From the NCBI RefSeq assembly GCF_027587175.1, contig NZ_JAPCID010000030.1:1-64000 (forward strand): a stretch of DNA of 64,000 bases, in the 5' to 3' direction. Positions 31,680 to 40,140 of this stretch are shown here, in pieces. The stretch is from Solirubrobacter deserti. Its GTDB lineage: Bacteria > Actinomycetota > Thermoleophilia > Solirubrobacterales > Solirubrobacteraceae. Under the pieces are notes generated by a model. It had not been told where the DNA came from. It ran no database searches and worked only from the letters and a program-made list of their open reading frames with translations. Both the position numbers and the translations under genes were made by a program. The stretch's first letter is position 1, and each line of letters opens with the position of its first letter.

Positions 31680-33031
31680 AGCGACTCTTGACACTCGCCG
31701 CGGCTCTCGTGGTGTGCCAGGCGGCGCCCGCGGCGGCTGCGAGCCTCGACGATCCGGCGGCGCAGTGGCTGCCGCGCACGGACGGCGCCACGTGGATCTA
31801 TGAGTGGGCCAACAGCGCCTACTCGCCGCCGCGAGCCGAGCGCTACACGTTGACGGGGCGCACGGGCACGGGCTTCCGCGTCGCGTGGGAGGAGTTCATG
31901 CTGCGGCCGGAGGACAACCCGGCCAACGGCTTCGCGGACTTCCGCCACACGGACGCGGGCCTGATCAACACGAACTTCCAGTCCACGCCGGTGCCGCCGC
32001 AGTTCCCCGTGCTGTGCGGGACCGCGGCGCGCTGCTCGAACTCGCTCGCCGGCACGGTCTTCCAGCTGTTGTGGGGCACGCGCTCGCCCGTGCTGGCCGA
32101 GCCGCTCGTCGAGGGCACGACGTGGAACTCGGTCGGCGGCACGACCAACGATGTCACGGCCTCCAACCGCTACCGCGGCGTCGTCGACGTCAGCGTCCCG
32201 GCGTTCCCGGCGGGCGTGAAGGCGGCCAAGATCGAGTCCGTGATCACGCAGGCGGGCGCACTCGGCGACCCGTTCGGCTCCGGCCTGCGCACGGTCTGGT
32301 GGGTGTACGGCGTCGGCCCGGTCAAGATCCTCTTCCAGCACACGTCGGGGGAGACGAGCTACGCGACGCTGCAGCAGACCAACCTCGCGCCGCGGCCGCT
32401 GCCCAGCGACGCGAACCTGATGCCGCTCGCGCTCGGCACCGAGTCCACCTACCGCTGGCGCAACTCGCGCCACATGAAGCGCTGGTCCGAGCAGCGGCTC
32501 ACGGTCGCAGCGACCTCGAACAACACCGCGCGCGTGAACGTGCTCGACACGCGCGGGCCGATCGACGTCAACGCGAGCTACGTGTTCGCCAGCCGGCTCG
32601 GCGGGCTCACGAACGTGACGACCGCCGTGCGGAGGGCCAACACGGGCGCGCGGCTGCCGCAGCTCGGCCCGGCGCGTGGGCCGAAGGGCCGCGCGCGCTT
32701 GATCACCCCGCTCGACTTCATGTCCTACGGCTTCAACCCGGTGTTCCCGGCGTACGCGGCCACCGGCCAGGCGTGGCGCTCCTCGCGCGAGTCGGCTGAC
32801 TTCGCCGTCTACGGCGTGACCGGCGACTCGACCGTCCTCGGAACGCGCACGGTGCGCGTGCCGGCCGGGCGCTACCGCGACGCGGTCGCGATCCGCTCCA
32901 AGCTGCGCCAAGCCGACCACCCGTTCGGCTCGGGCACGCGCACGATGTACTTCGCGCCGGGCGTCGGGCTGGTGAAGATCACCTTCCGGCACGCGGACGG
33001 CAGCACGTCGACCGTGGAGAAGACGGGCTGA
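31676..33031 (+). CDS. Exported two-module protein A1 of unknown function
   Basis: The 451-residue product starts at a GTG that overlaps the giant gene's stop as GTGA, indicating translational coupling. Residues 1-22 form a Sec signal peptide ending in APAAAA, followed by the conserved N-terminus SLDDPAAQWLPRTDGATW. The protein appears to contain two copies of a module of about 200 residues: FGSGLRTVWWVYGVGPVKI in the middle matches FGSGTRTMYFAPGVGLVKI near the C-terminus. The GVGxVKxxFxHxxGxxS pattern recalls families with a YFAPGVGLVK motif (TapB/DUF3108-like), but I do not claim membership. It is a paralogue of the product at 35323-36660. Placement directly after the giant gene suggests a role in its assembly, anchoring or display. 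Confidence 0.9.
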   Translation: MKRLLTLAAALVVCQAAPAAAASLDDPAAQWLPRTDGATWIYEWANSAYSPPRAERYTLTGRTGTGFRVAWEEFMLRPEDNPANGFADFRHTDAGLINTNFQSTPVPPQFPVLCGTAARCSNSLAGTVFQLLWGTRSPVLAEPLVEGTTWNSVGGTTNDVTASNRYRGVVDVSVPAFPAGVKAAKIESVITQAGALGDPFGSGLRTVWWVYGVGPVKILFQHTSGETSYATLQQTNLAPRPLPSDANLMPLALGTESTYRWRNSRHMKRWSEQRLTVAATSNNTARVNVLDTRGPIDVNASYVFASRLGGLTNVTTAVRRANTGARLPQLGPARGPKGRARLITPLDFMSYGFNPVFPAYAATGQAWRSSRESADFAVYGVTGDSTVLGTRTVRVPAGRYRDAVAIRSKLRQADHPFGSGTRTMYFAPGVGLVKITFRHADGSTSTVEKTG

Positions 33032-35271
33032 TGCGCCGCGCTATCGCGTTGGCCGGTGCCCTGGCGGGCGCGCTGACCGGGCTGAGCGCCGCGCCGGCGG
33101 GCGCGCAGATCCAGCCGCCGTCACTCACCGCGGACACGACGTTCGCGTTCGCGGGCGTCTCGCAGTACGACTTCCGGCCGGGCACGGACGCCGACCGCGC
33201 GCGGCGCGTCGCCGTCGACGAGCTCCGGGGCCGCATCTACGCCGTCGGCTCGACCGAGACGGCGGGTGCGAGTTCGGTGGCGGTCGTCGCGCGGCGCACG
33301 GACGGCTCGCTGGACGCCACGTTCGCCGGGGACGGCTCGCTGGAGCTGCCGCTGGGCCGCGACGCCGAGGGCGTGGACGTCGTCGTGCTGCCGAACGGTC
33401 ACCTGCGCGTGCTGGCTCGCACCGACGTGGCCGCGTCCGGCGCGGCCGACTACGACACGGCGATCGTCGGCCTGCTGACGGACGGCTCGCCCGACCCCGA
33501 CTTCCCCACGGACACGTTCGCGGCGGGCACGGGCGACGACGCGCCGAGCGCGCTGGCGCTCGCGCCGGACGGCCGGCTGGCGGTCGCGGGTGGGACGGGG
33601 AACGACACGTTCGTGGTCGTCGGCGACAGCGTCGAGGTCATCGACGCCGCGCCGGCCGCGGTCGACGCCGCGGTGGACGTCGCGTGGGCCGCCTCCGGGC
33701 CGGTCCTGCTGATCGGCACGCCGACGGGCGCGGTGCTGGCGAGCGACGCGTTCGCCACGCCGATCGCGGTACCGGGCGCGACGTCGGTCACGCCTGGCGC
33801 CCTGCTCGCGTACGGCGGCGGCTACTGGGTGACGGGCACGACGGTCGTCGCGGGTGACTCCGACGCGTTCGTGGCCCGCGCCAACAGCGCCGGCGCCGGG
33901 TTGGAGACGCGCCGCTTCGACATGCGCGGCTCCTCCTTCAGCGGCGGCCAGCAGGTGATCGGCCGCGGCCTCGATCTGGCGCTGGCGCCGGGCGATCCGG
34001 ACACGCTGGTCGTCAGCGGCTCCTCCGAGGTCGACCGCGGCCCGCAGTGGGCGCTGGCCGCGTTCAACCGGCTCGACGGGCCGCTCGCGGACCTGGCCTA
34101 CACGGACCTCGTGCTGCCGGTCGTCGGGCACGAAGGCGAGGCGAGCGGCCTCGCGGCCACGACGGGTGCGGTGGCGGTCGCGGGTGTGCTCGAGGACACG
34201 AGCACGGGCGACTCCAGCCTCGCGACCGCGCGGGTGCTGATCGACGCCGAGAAGCGCTGTGACCTCGCACTGGCCGTGGTGTCGCCGGTCGAGCTGCTGC
34301 TGCGCGGCCGGGCGCCGGGTACGGTCACGGTGCGCGCGACCAACAACGGCGCGCGGCCGTGCTCCGGGCTGATCAGCGTCTCCAAGCCGTGGGTCGGCGG
34401 CGGCGTGGACGTCGGACGGCTGCTGCCGGGCCAGAGCGTCACGCGCGATCTGACGGTCGGCTACGACGCGCCGCTCCCGACGGACGCCACGTTGGAGCTG
34501 TCCCTCGTCTCCGCGAGCGACGCCGCGGCGGGCGACAACGTCGTGCGTCTGCGCGCCGTGTTCGCGTTCTGCGATCTCGCGCTGCGCGTGCTGGACGCGC
34601 CGCCGGTGATTGGCACGGAGGGCTCGCGCCCGTTCGCCTTCACGGTCCGCAACGTCGGCACGGCGCCGTGCCGGGGCGCGCAGATCATCACCTCGGCGCC
34701 GGGCGTGCGGTCCGGTGCCGTGATCCCGTACGCGGTCGCGCCAGGCAAGTCCGTCGAGGACGAGATCTCGGTCGGCGTGGTGCGGGGCCTGAAGACCGGC
34801 TCGCGTGCGGCGCTGGCGTTCCGGGTCGTGGACGCGGACGACGTGGTCAACGGCAACGACACCGCGGGCTCGGAGGCGGTCGTCGTGCGGCCGGGCGACA
34901 CGAACGCGCGCACGCCCCAGCGCGGCCGCTCGTTCAGCGGGCGCGCGTCGCGCGGCGCCGCCACGGGTGTCTCCGCGCGGACATTGCGGGTGCGGCGCGT
35001 GCAGATCGCGGTGCGCCGTCTGGGCGGTGGCTGCCGCTGGCTGAGCTCGGCGCGGGGGGACCTGCGGACGGTCGACGAGAGCGCCGCGGGCAAGTGCGAC
35101 GAGCCTGTCTGGGTCACGGTCAAGGGAACGGAGCGTTGGAGCCTGCGGCTGAAGGAGCGCCTGGCGCGCGGGCGCTACGAGCTGCGCACCCGCGCCGTGT
35201 TGGCCAACGGGTTGGCCGAGGGCCGGTGGTCGCGCAGGGACAAGAATCTGATCCGTTTCCGGGTCCGGTAG
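33031..35271 (+). CDS. Exported delta-60 repeat protein B1 with CARDB-like C-terminal domains
   Basis: The 746-residue product begins at an ATG sharing one base with the preceding TGA (TGATG). A signal peptide of about 25 residues ends at AGA. Residues 35-390 contain delta-60 (DUF5122-type) beta-propeller repeats, recognised by RTDGSLDATFAGDGSL and ALAPDGRLAVAGG. Two CARDB-like beta-sandwich domains follow, each opening with CDLAL (Cys410 and Cys514) and containing a second Cys in an RPCSG or APCRG context, which suggests paired disulfides. The last 90 residues form a separate domain with GCRWLSS, a second Cys and ARGRYELRTRAVLANGL. It is a paralogue of the product at 37449-39803. No catalytic motif is visible; an extracellular binding or structural role is the modest inference. 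Confidence 0.88.
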   Translation: MRRAIALAGALAGALTGLSAAPAGAQIQPPSLTADTTFAFAGVSQYDFRPGTDADRARRVAVDELRGRIYAVGSTETAGASSVAVVARRTDGSLDATFAGDGSLELPLGRDAEGVDVVVLPNGHLRVLARTDVAASGAADYDTAIVGLLTDGSPDPDFPTDTFAAGTGDDAPSALALAPDGRLAVAGGTGNDTFVVVGDSVEVIDAAPAAVDAAVDVAWAASGPVLLIGTPTGAVLASDAFATPIAVPGATSVTPGALLAYGGGYWVTGTTVVAGDSDAFVARANSAGAGLETRRFDMRGSSFSGGQQVIGRGLDLALAPGDPDTLVVSGSSEVDRGPQWALAAFNRLDGPLADLAYTDLVLPVVGHEGEASGLAATTGAVAVAGVLEDTSTGDSSLATARVLIDAEKRCDLALAVVSPVELLLRGRAPGTVTVRATNNGARPCSGLISVSKPWVGGGVDVGRLLPGQSVTRDLTVGYDAPLPTDATLELSLVSASDAAAGDNVVRLRAVFAFCDLALRVLDAPPVIGTEGSRPFAFTVRNVGTAPCRGAQIITSAPGVRSGAVIPYAVAPGKSVEDEISVGVVRGLKTGSRAALAFRVVDADDVVNGNDTAGSEAVVVRPGDTNARTPQRGRSFSGRASRGAATGVSARTLRVRRVQIAVRRLGGGCRWLSSARGDLRTVDESAAGKCDEPVWVTVKGTERWSLRLKERLARGRYELRTRAVLANGLAEGRWSRRDKNLIRFRVR

Positions 35272-35281
35272 ACGAATGTCG

Positions 35282-35302
35282 GGGGCGGCTTTGTGCCGCC
35301 CC
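35282..35302 (+). terminator. GC-rich hairpin after B1
   Basis: GGGGCGGC (35282-35289) and GCCGCCCC (35295-35302) form a perfect 8 bp stem with the loop TTTGT, ten bases after the B1 stop. No T-run follows, so this is either a Rho-independent-like hairpin of the GC-rich actinobacterial kind or an RNA-stability element dividing the locus into two transcription units. Confidence 0.55.
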
Positions 35303-35307
35303 AGCAC

Positions 35308-35313
35308 TAAATT
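35308..35313 (+). promoter_or_regulatory. Possible -10 box of a leaderless promoter for A2
   Basis: TAAATT ends nine bases before the ATG at 35323, just after the hairpin. In actinobacteria a TANNNT hexamer at this distance often marks a leaderless transcript that begins at or next to the start codon. No convincing -35 box or Shine-Dalgarno sequence is seen. Confidence 0.4.
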
Positions 35314-35322
35314 CGCCCTCCT

Positions 35323-36660
35323 ATGTGGAGGACGTCCATCGCTGCTGCCCTGACCGCGTTGCTGCTCGTGCCCGCGGTCGCGTCCGCCGGGCCGCTCGAC
35401 GATCCGGCCGAGCAGTGGCTCCCGCGCACCGACGGCGCGGCCTGGACGTACGCGTGGACGAACTCCACCTACCAGGCGACGCCGCGCGTCGAGCGCTACA
35501 CGATGGCGGCGCGCGCGGGTACGTCGTTCCGGCTGCGCTGGGACGAGGTCAACCCGCCGCCGACCGAGACCGCGTCGGCCGGCACGATCGACTTCCAGCA
35601 CACGGACACCGGGCTCGTCAACACGAACTACCAGTCCTCCCAGCCCCCGCCGCGGTTCCCGATCCTGTGCGCGTCGGCCACCGACTGCGCGAGCTCGCTG
35701 AGCGCGGCCTGGTACATGGTCATCTGGGGCACGCGCTCGCCCGTGTTCGCCGAGCCGATGCTCGACGGCACGCGCTGGAGCTCGCTGGGCGGCGCGGCGA
35801 ACGACGTCGCCTCGTCGAATCGGTACGCCGGGCAGGTCAAGGTCACGGTGCCGGCGTTCCCGGCGGGCGTGCAGGCCGCGCGGGTGGACGCCGAGGTCAC
35901 GCAGGCGGGCGCGATCGGCGACCCGTTCGGGACGCTGACCCGGACCGTCTACTGGGTGCGCGGCGTCGGCCCGGTCAAGGTGGTGCTCAAGCACGCGAGC
36001 GGCGAGACCTCGACGGCCGACCTGACCGAGACGAACCTCGCGCCCAAGCCGCTGCCGTCCGACCAGAACCTGCTGCCGCTCAATCGCGGTGACTCCGGCA
36101 CCTTCCGCTGGCGCAACTCGAAGTGGATGAAGGCCTGGTCCACGCAGTCCTACGAGGTCTCCGACGTGTTGAACTCGACATCGCGCGTGGACTTCAAGCA
36201 CGTGCGCGGCCCGCTGCGCGTCGCCGGCGCCTACACGCTGGCCTCGCGGCTGTCGGGCGTGACCCTGCTCGGCGGCTCCACCCAGTCCACGGGCGGCAAG
36301 TTCCCCAAGCTCGGCAGGTCGCGCCGCTTCACGACCCCGTTCGACCTGATGGTGTACGGCTTCAACCCGGTGATCCCGAGCCCGGGCACGGCCAAGGGCA
36401 CGACCTGGCGCTCGTCCCGCACCAGCCGTGACTTCTCGATCTTCGGCGTCTCCGGCAACACGACCCTGTTGGGTGAGCAGACCGTCACCGTGCGCGGCAA
36501 GAAGTACAAGGCCGTCGCGATCCGTTCGCGCCTGACCCAGGGCAGCCACCGGTTCGGCTCGGGCACGCGCACATCCTGGTTCGCGCCGGGCAAGGGCCTG
36601 GTCAAGCTCGTCTTCAAGCACGCCGACGGCTCCGTGTCGACGGTCGAGCGGGTCAAGTAG
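35323..36660 (+). CDS. Exported two-module protein A2, paralogue of A1
   Basis: The 445-residue product has a signal peptide of about 22 residues ending in AVASA. The mature N-terminus GPLDDPAEQWLPRTDGA is nearly the same as that of A1. Further shared blocks are an ERYT segment, a WGTRSPVxAEP block, a VPAFPAGV block, the mid-protein RGVGPVKVVLKHASGE motif and the C-terminal FAPGKGLVKLVFKHADG motif. The two GVGPVK/GKGLVK blocks show the same internal duplication as in A1. It begins a second set of genes (A2, lipoprotein, B2) that repeats the A1-B1 order. Function is unknown; export and conserved pairing with the B-type protein argue for a joint extracellular role. Confidence 0.9.
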   Translation: MWRTSIAAALTALLLVPAVASAGPLDDPAEQWLPRTDGAAWTYAWTNSTYQATPRVERYTMAARAGTSFRLRWDEVNPPPTETASAGTIDFQHTDTGLVNTNYQSSQPPPRFPILCASATDCASSLSAAWYMVIWGTRSPVFAEPMLDGTRWSSLGGAANDVASSNRYAGQVKVTVPAFPAGVQAARVDAEVTQAGAIGDPFGTLTRTVYWVRGVGPVKVVLKHASGETSTADLTETNLAPKPLPSDQNLLPLNRGDSGTFRWRNSKWMKAWSTQSYEVSDVLNSTSRVDFKHVRGPLRVAGAYTLASRLSGVTLLGGSTQSTGGKFPKLGRSRRFTTPFDLMVYGFNPVIPSPGTAKGTTWRSSRTSRDFSIFGVSGNTTLLGEQTVTVRGKKYKAVAIRSRLTQGSHRFGSGTRTSWFAPGKGLVKLVFKHADGSVSTVERVK

Positions 36661-37452
36661 GTGCGGCTCGCGCCCGTCCTCGCGCTCGCGGCCGTGGCCG
36701 TCGGCTGCGGGAGCTCCGAAGACCCCGAGCGGGCCGAGGTCCGCGCCTACCTCGAGCGCGTGAACGCGGTGCAGAAGGGCCAGACCGAAGGCCTCGAGCG
36801 CGCGAACACCGTGCTGCGCGGCTACGCCCAGGGCAAACCGGTCGGCGCGCCCGCGCTGGAGGGGATCATCGGCGACATCACCCGCGCCCGCGGCGCCGTC
36901 GCCGCCGTCAAACCGCCCGCGAAGGCCCGCGACGTCCACGCGAGCCTGCTGCGCATCTACGACGTGGACGCCGAACTGGCCGAGGAGACGCTGCGCATGG
37001 TCCGCTACCAGGAGGCCGCGCCGCGTGCGCTCGCGCCGCTGGACCGCGCGAGCGTCCGCCTGCGCCGCGACCTGGACCGCGCGCGGCTCTCCTCCACCCA
37101 GGCCCGCGCACTCTCGAGGTTCGCCGGCACGGTCGACCGCTCGCACGAGCGCCTTGACGCCCTCGACGTCCCGGCCCTGCTCGCGCCCGCCCACAAGGCC
37201 CAACTCGCCCGCCTCGAGTCGACTCGCTTGCTCTCGCGCAAGCTCCGCACCGCGGTCGCCGAGCGCGACTCCAAGCGCGTCGCCAAGCTGCTGCTGCGCT
37301 TCCGCCGCTCCGCGCGCTCCCAGACCTCCGAGCGCGCCCTCACCAAGCGTGGCCTCGCCGCCTACACCACCCGCCTCGACGAGCTGACGACCGCCCAGGT
37401 CGAGTTCGGCCGCGCGCAGGCCCGTCTCAACCGCTCCCTCCGCTCGACATGA
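36661..37452 (+). CDS. Small putative lipoprotein of the locus, helical
   Basis: The 263-residue product starts with a GTG placed directly after the TAG of A2, with no intervening base. Residues 1-16 (MRLAPVLALAAVAVGC) look like a lipoprotein signal with Cys16 as the lipidated residue; the -3 position is Ala, so the lipobox is imperfect. The rest is rich in Arg, Ala, Leu and Glu with heptad-like spacing and should be almost entirely alpha-helical, in strong contrast to its beta-rich neighbours. The A1-B1 set has no equivalent gene. I do not recognise a family. A membrane-tethered helical partner of the exported A and B proteins is a reasonable guess. Confidence 0.85.
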   Translation: MRLAPVLALAAVAVGCGSSEDPERAEVRAYLERVNAVQKGQTEGLERANTVLRGYAQGKPVGAPALEGIIGDITRARGAVAAVKPPAKARDVHASLLRIYDVDAELAEETLRMVRYQEAAPRALAPLDRASVRLRRDLDRARLSSTQARALSRFAGTVDRSHERLDALDVPALLAPAHKAQLARLESTRLLSRKLRTAVAERDSKRVAKLLLRFRRSARSQTSERALTKRGLAAYTTRLDELTTAQVEFGRAQARLNRSLRST

Positions 37453-39803
37453 AGCGTCTTCTCTTCCTCATCGCCTTCCTGCTGTTCCCGGCGAGCGCGC
37501 ACGCGCAGCTCAAGCCGTCGCTGAAGATCGACTCCAACTTCGCGCCGCTCTCGGGCGTGGCCGCCGACGGCTTCGCCACCGAGTTCGCGACCGAGTCCAC
37601 GATGGACGTCGCGGTCCACGGCGATCGGATCTACACCGTCGGCTACGGGACGGTGGTCAACGACGTCAGCGCTGTCGTCATTGCGCGGCACAAGGACGGG
37701 ACCTACGACCCGACGTTCTCCGGCGACGGCAAGCTGGTGATGTCGGTGAGCCTTCCGGGCGAGCCTGACAACGCGAACGCGGTGTCCGTGCTGCCGGACG
37801 GCCGGCTGCGCGTCGCCGGTCATACCGATGTCGGCGTCGGCACGGACCGCAACGACGAGGTGGTGATCGTCGGCCTGCTTCCGAACGGCGACCTCGACCC
37901 GAGCTTCGGCGACGGCAACGACGGCGTCCAGCTGCTGTCGGTGAGCAGCGGCAACGACAGTGCGCGTAGGATCGCGATCGACGCCGCTGGGCGCATCCTG
38001 CTCGGCGGCTATACCTCGCCGTCCAACATCCGCGACGCCTTCGTCGCGCTGCTGAACCCGGACGGCTCGCCGGTCACCGGCTTCGGGACGAACGGCGTGC
38101 AGCGGCTGCCGGCGGCGAACGGCTTCAACGACGAGGCCAAGGATGTCGCGTTCCGGCCGGGCGGTGGCGTCGCGGTGCTCGTCCAGAACGCCGGCTCGGC
38201 GACGTCGACCAACGACCAGTACCCCGACGCGACCGGCTGGATCCAAGGGCTGCGCGAAGACGGCTCCGTCGATCCGGCGTTCGGCACGAACGGCGTCCTC
38301 GACGCCTCGGGACTCGGTGCGCGGCCGGTGAATCCGCTGTCGATGCTCGTGCACCGTGGACGCCTCTGGGTGAGCGGGAACGTCAAGACGGGCGTCGATC
38401 AGGACGCGTTTGTTGCCCGGGCCGAGGGGGACGGCACCGGCCTCCAGGTCCGTCGCTTCGACTATCGCGGCACGCACACCGGGACGGACGCCATCGTCAG
38501 CTCCGCGGGCCGGATGGTCGTTCTGCCGGGGCCGCCGGAGACCATGGTGGTCGTCGGCGAGTCGAACCGCTCCGGCAACCTGCAGTTCTCGGCCGCGGCG
38601 TTCTATGAGCCGCACGGTGACCTGGCTGCGGCTCCCGCCGGCGACGTCGTCATCGAGACGTCGGCACAGACGCTGCTCAACTCGGTGGCGGTCGAGAGTC
38701 CTACGTCCGTGATCGCCGGCGGCCTCATCCTCAACACCAACAACAACCTTGATCAGAACCTCGCGACCATGCGGCTCCTGCTGGACGCGGACAAGGCGTG
38801 TGACCTCGCGATCGACGTGCCGACCCCGCTCGAGTTGACGTTCCTCGGGCGCCAGGGCACGGCCGCGCAGATCGCGGTCGAGAACAAGGGCGAGCGGCCG
38901 TGCGGCAGCGAGATCGCGCTCGCGGCGCCGTACAAGCTGGGGCGCGCGATCAACACCGGGATCATCCCGCCGGGCGGTCGGTTCGTGGCCGACAACGTGC
39001 CGATCACGGCCGCGACGATCCGGCGCGACGACGACGTGGCGAAGTTCTCGGTCAGCGGGCCGGGGGACAAGGACGCGACCAACAACGTGCGCGGCGTGCG
39101 CGCGGTGTTCTCCTTCTGCGACCTCGCGCTGAGCGCGGTGCAGAAGCCGGCGACCGTGCCCAACGAGGGCGGGCGCCGGGTCGAGATCGGGCTGCGCAAC
39201 GCGGGCACGCGCACGTGCCGGGGCGTGAAGTTCAGCGTGGCGAATGGATCCGGCGCGGGGCTGAGCCGGCCGTACTCGGTCGAACGGGGGCGCAGCGTCT
39301 CCGACGACGTGGTGGTGTCCGCGAAGGCCACGGCGAAGGTCGGGAGCAAGGCGACCGTGCGGGTGACGACGAGCTCGACCGACGAGGACGTCGTTCCCGC
39401 CAACGACTCGATCCGCCTGACCGCGCGGGTGGTCGGCGTGGGCGACACGCGCGTGTCCTCAGCCACCGCCGCGCGCCTCTCCGGCTCGGCCACCCCCGGC
39501 AAGGGCACCAAGGCCGACCGCAAGGGCGTGCGCCTTACCGGCGTGGAGGTGGCGGTGCGCAAGCTCGGCAGCGGGTGCCGCTGGCTGAGCGGCAAGAACG
39601 CCAAGTTCACCAACCGCGAGACCGACTCGTGCACGCCGACCGGCTGGCAGAAGGCGTCCGGCACCCGGTCGTGGCGGTTCACCATGCGGGCGCTGCCCGC
39701 CGGCCGGTACGAGGTCTACACCCGCGCGGTGACCGCGAACGGCTTCAAGGAAGGCCGCTTCTCGACCAAGGACGGCAATCGCCGCACGTTCCGCGTGCGC
39801 TAG
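37449..39803 (+). CDS. Exported delta-60 repeat protein B2, paralogue of B1
   Basis: The 784-residue product begins at an ATG overlapping the previous TGA by four bases (ATGA). The signal peptide is MKRLLFLIAFLLFPASAHA, with cleavage expected before QLKP. At least four delta-60 repeats are visible, for example HKDGTYDPTFSGDGKL, LPNGDLDPSFGDGNDGV, LNPDGSPVTGFGTNGV and REDGSVDPAFGTNGV. These are followed by two CARDB-like domains opening with CDLAI and CDLAL, and by the same C-terminal domain as B1 (GCRWLSG, then PAGRYEVYTRAVTANG). Delta-60 repeats are thought to form a propeller of unknown function. It ends the run of tightly coupled + strand genes that starts with the giant gene. Confidence 0.9.
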   Translation: MKRLLFLIAFLLFPASAHAQLKPSLKIDSNFAPLSGVAADGFATEFATESTMDVAVHGDRIYTVGYGTVVNDVSAVVIARHKDGTYDPTFSGDGKLVMSVSLPGEPDNANAVSVLPDGRLRVAGHTDVGVGTDRNDEVVIVGLLPNGDLDPSFGDGNDGVQLLSVSSGNDSARRIAIDAAGRILLGGYTSPSNIRDAFVALLNPDGSPVTGFGTNGVQRLPAANGFNDEAKDVAFRPGGGVAVLVQNAGSATSTNDQYPDATGWIQGLREDGSVDPAFGTNGVLDASGLGARPVNPLSMLVHRGRLWVSGNVKTGVDQDAFVARAEGDGTGLQVRRFDYRGTHTGTDAIVSSAGRMVVLPGPPETMVVVGESNRSGNLQFSAAAFYEPHGDLAAAPAGDVVIETSAQTLLNSVAVESPTSVIAGGLILNTNNNLDQNLATMRLLLDADKACDLAIDVPTPLELTFLGRQGTAAQIAVENKGERPCGSEIALAAPYKLGRAINTGIIPPGGRFVADNVPITAATIRRDDDVAKFSVSGPGDKDATNNVRGVRAVFSFCDLALSAVQKPATVPNEGGRRVEIGLRNAGTRTCRGVKFSVANGSGAGLSRPYSVERGRSVSDDVVVSAKATAKVGSKATVRVTTSSTDEDVVPANDSIRLTARVVGVGDTRVSSATAARLSGSATPGKGTKADRKGVRLTGVEVAVRKLGSGCRWLSGKNAKFTNRETDSCTPTGWQKASGTRSWRFTMRALPAGRYEVYTRAVTANGFKEGRFSTKDGNRRTFRVR

Positions 39804-39820
39804 CGGGTAGCCCTCAGGGC

Positions 39821-40096
39821 ATGCCTGACATCACGGTGCAGCGGCACGGCGACCGCTGGGCGATCGTCGAGCCCGGCGTGGCGTCGCCGACCAAGGAGTT
39901 CGAGACGCGCGACGCGGCCGAGTCGGCCGCCCGCGCCCTGGCCGGCGACGGCCGGGTGGACGTTCGCGAGGACGACCCGATGGGCCTCGCCGACGCCCAG
40001 GGCCACGGCGCGGGCGAGCCGGAGGGCACACCGGCCGGCGGCCCGACCGGGGTCAGCGGGCGCGAGCGTGCGCGCTCCAACCAGGCCGGTCTCTGA
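39821..40096 (+). CDS. DUF2188 family small protein
   Basis: The 91-residue product starts 17 bases after the B2 stop. Residues 1-55 carry the DUF2188 pattern: a short strand, RHGDRWAIVEPG, a helix of the RDAAESAARALA type and a closing strand VDVREDDP. The C-terminal third is Gly/Pro-rich and probably disordered. DUF2188 proteins are small, soluble and of unknown function. The gene may be read with the upstream cluster, but its content does not tie it to the exported proteins. A strong hairpin follows. Confidence 0.8.
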   Translation: MPDITVQRHGDRWAIVEPGVASPTKEFETRDAAESAARALAGDGRVDVREDDPMGLADAQGHGAGEPEGTPAGGPTGVSGRERARSNQAGL

Positions 40097-40101
40097 AATC
40101 G

Positions 40102-40140
40102 GGGGAACGAAACTGGCGGATAGCGCCAGTTCGGTTCCCC
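40102..40140. terminator. Bidirectional hairpin terminator between convergent genes
   Basis: GGGGAAC (40102-40108) pairs with GTTCCCC (40134-40140), and AACTGGCG (40111-40118) pairs with CGCCAGTT (40124-40131). A two-base internal mismatch separates the stems and the loop is GATAG. It fills nearly all the space between the stop codons of the DUF2188 gene and the minus-strand gene, so it can serve both. Confidence 0.8.

Noticed and set aside
37025-37387. Alternative + strand frame inside the putative lipoprotein gene
   Set aside because: Pro/Arg/Ser low-complexity product and no start signal; the frame with the GTG at 36661 fits the operon overlaps on both sides.
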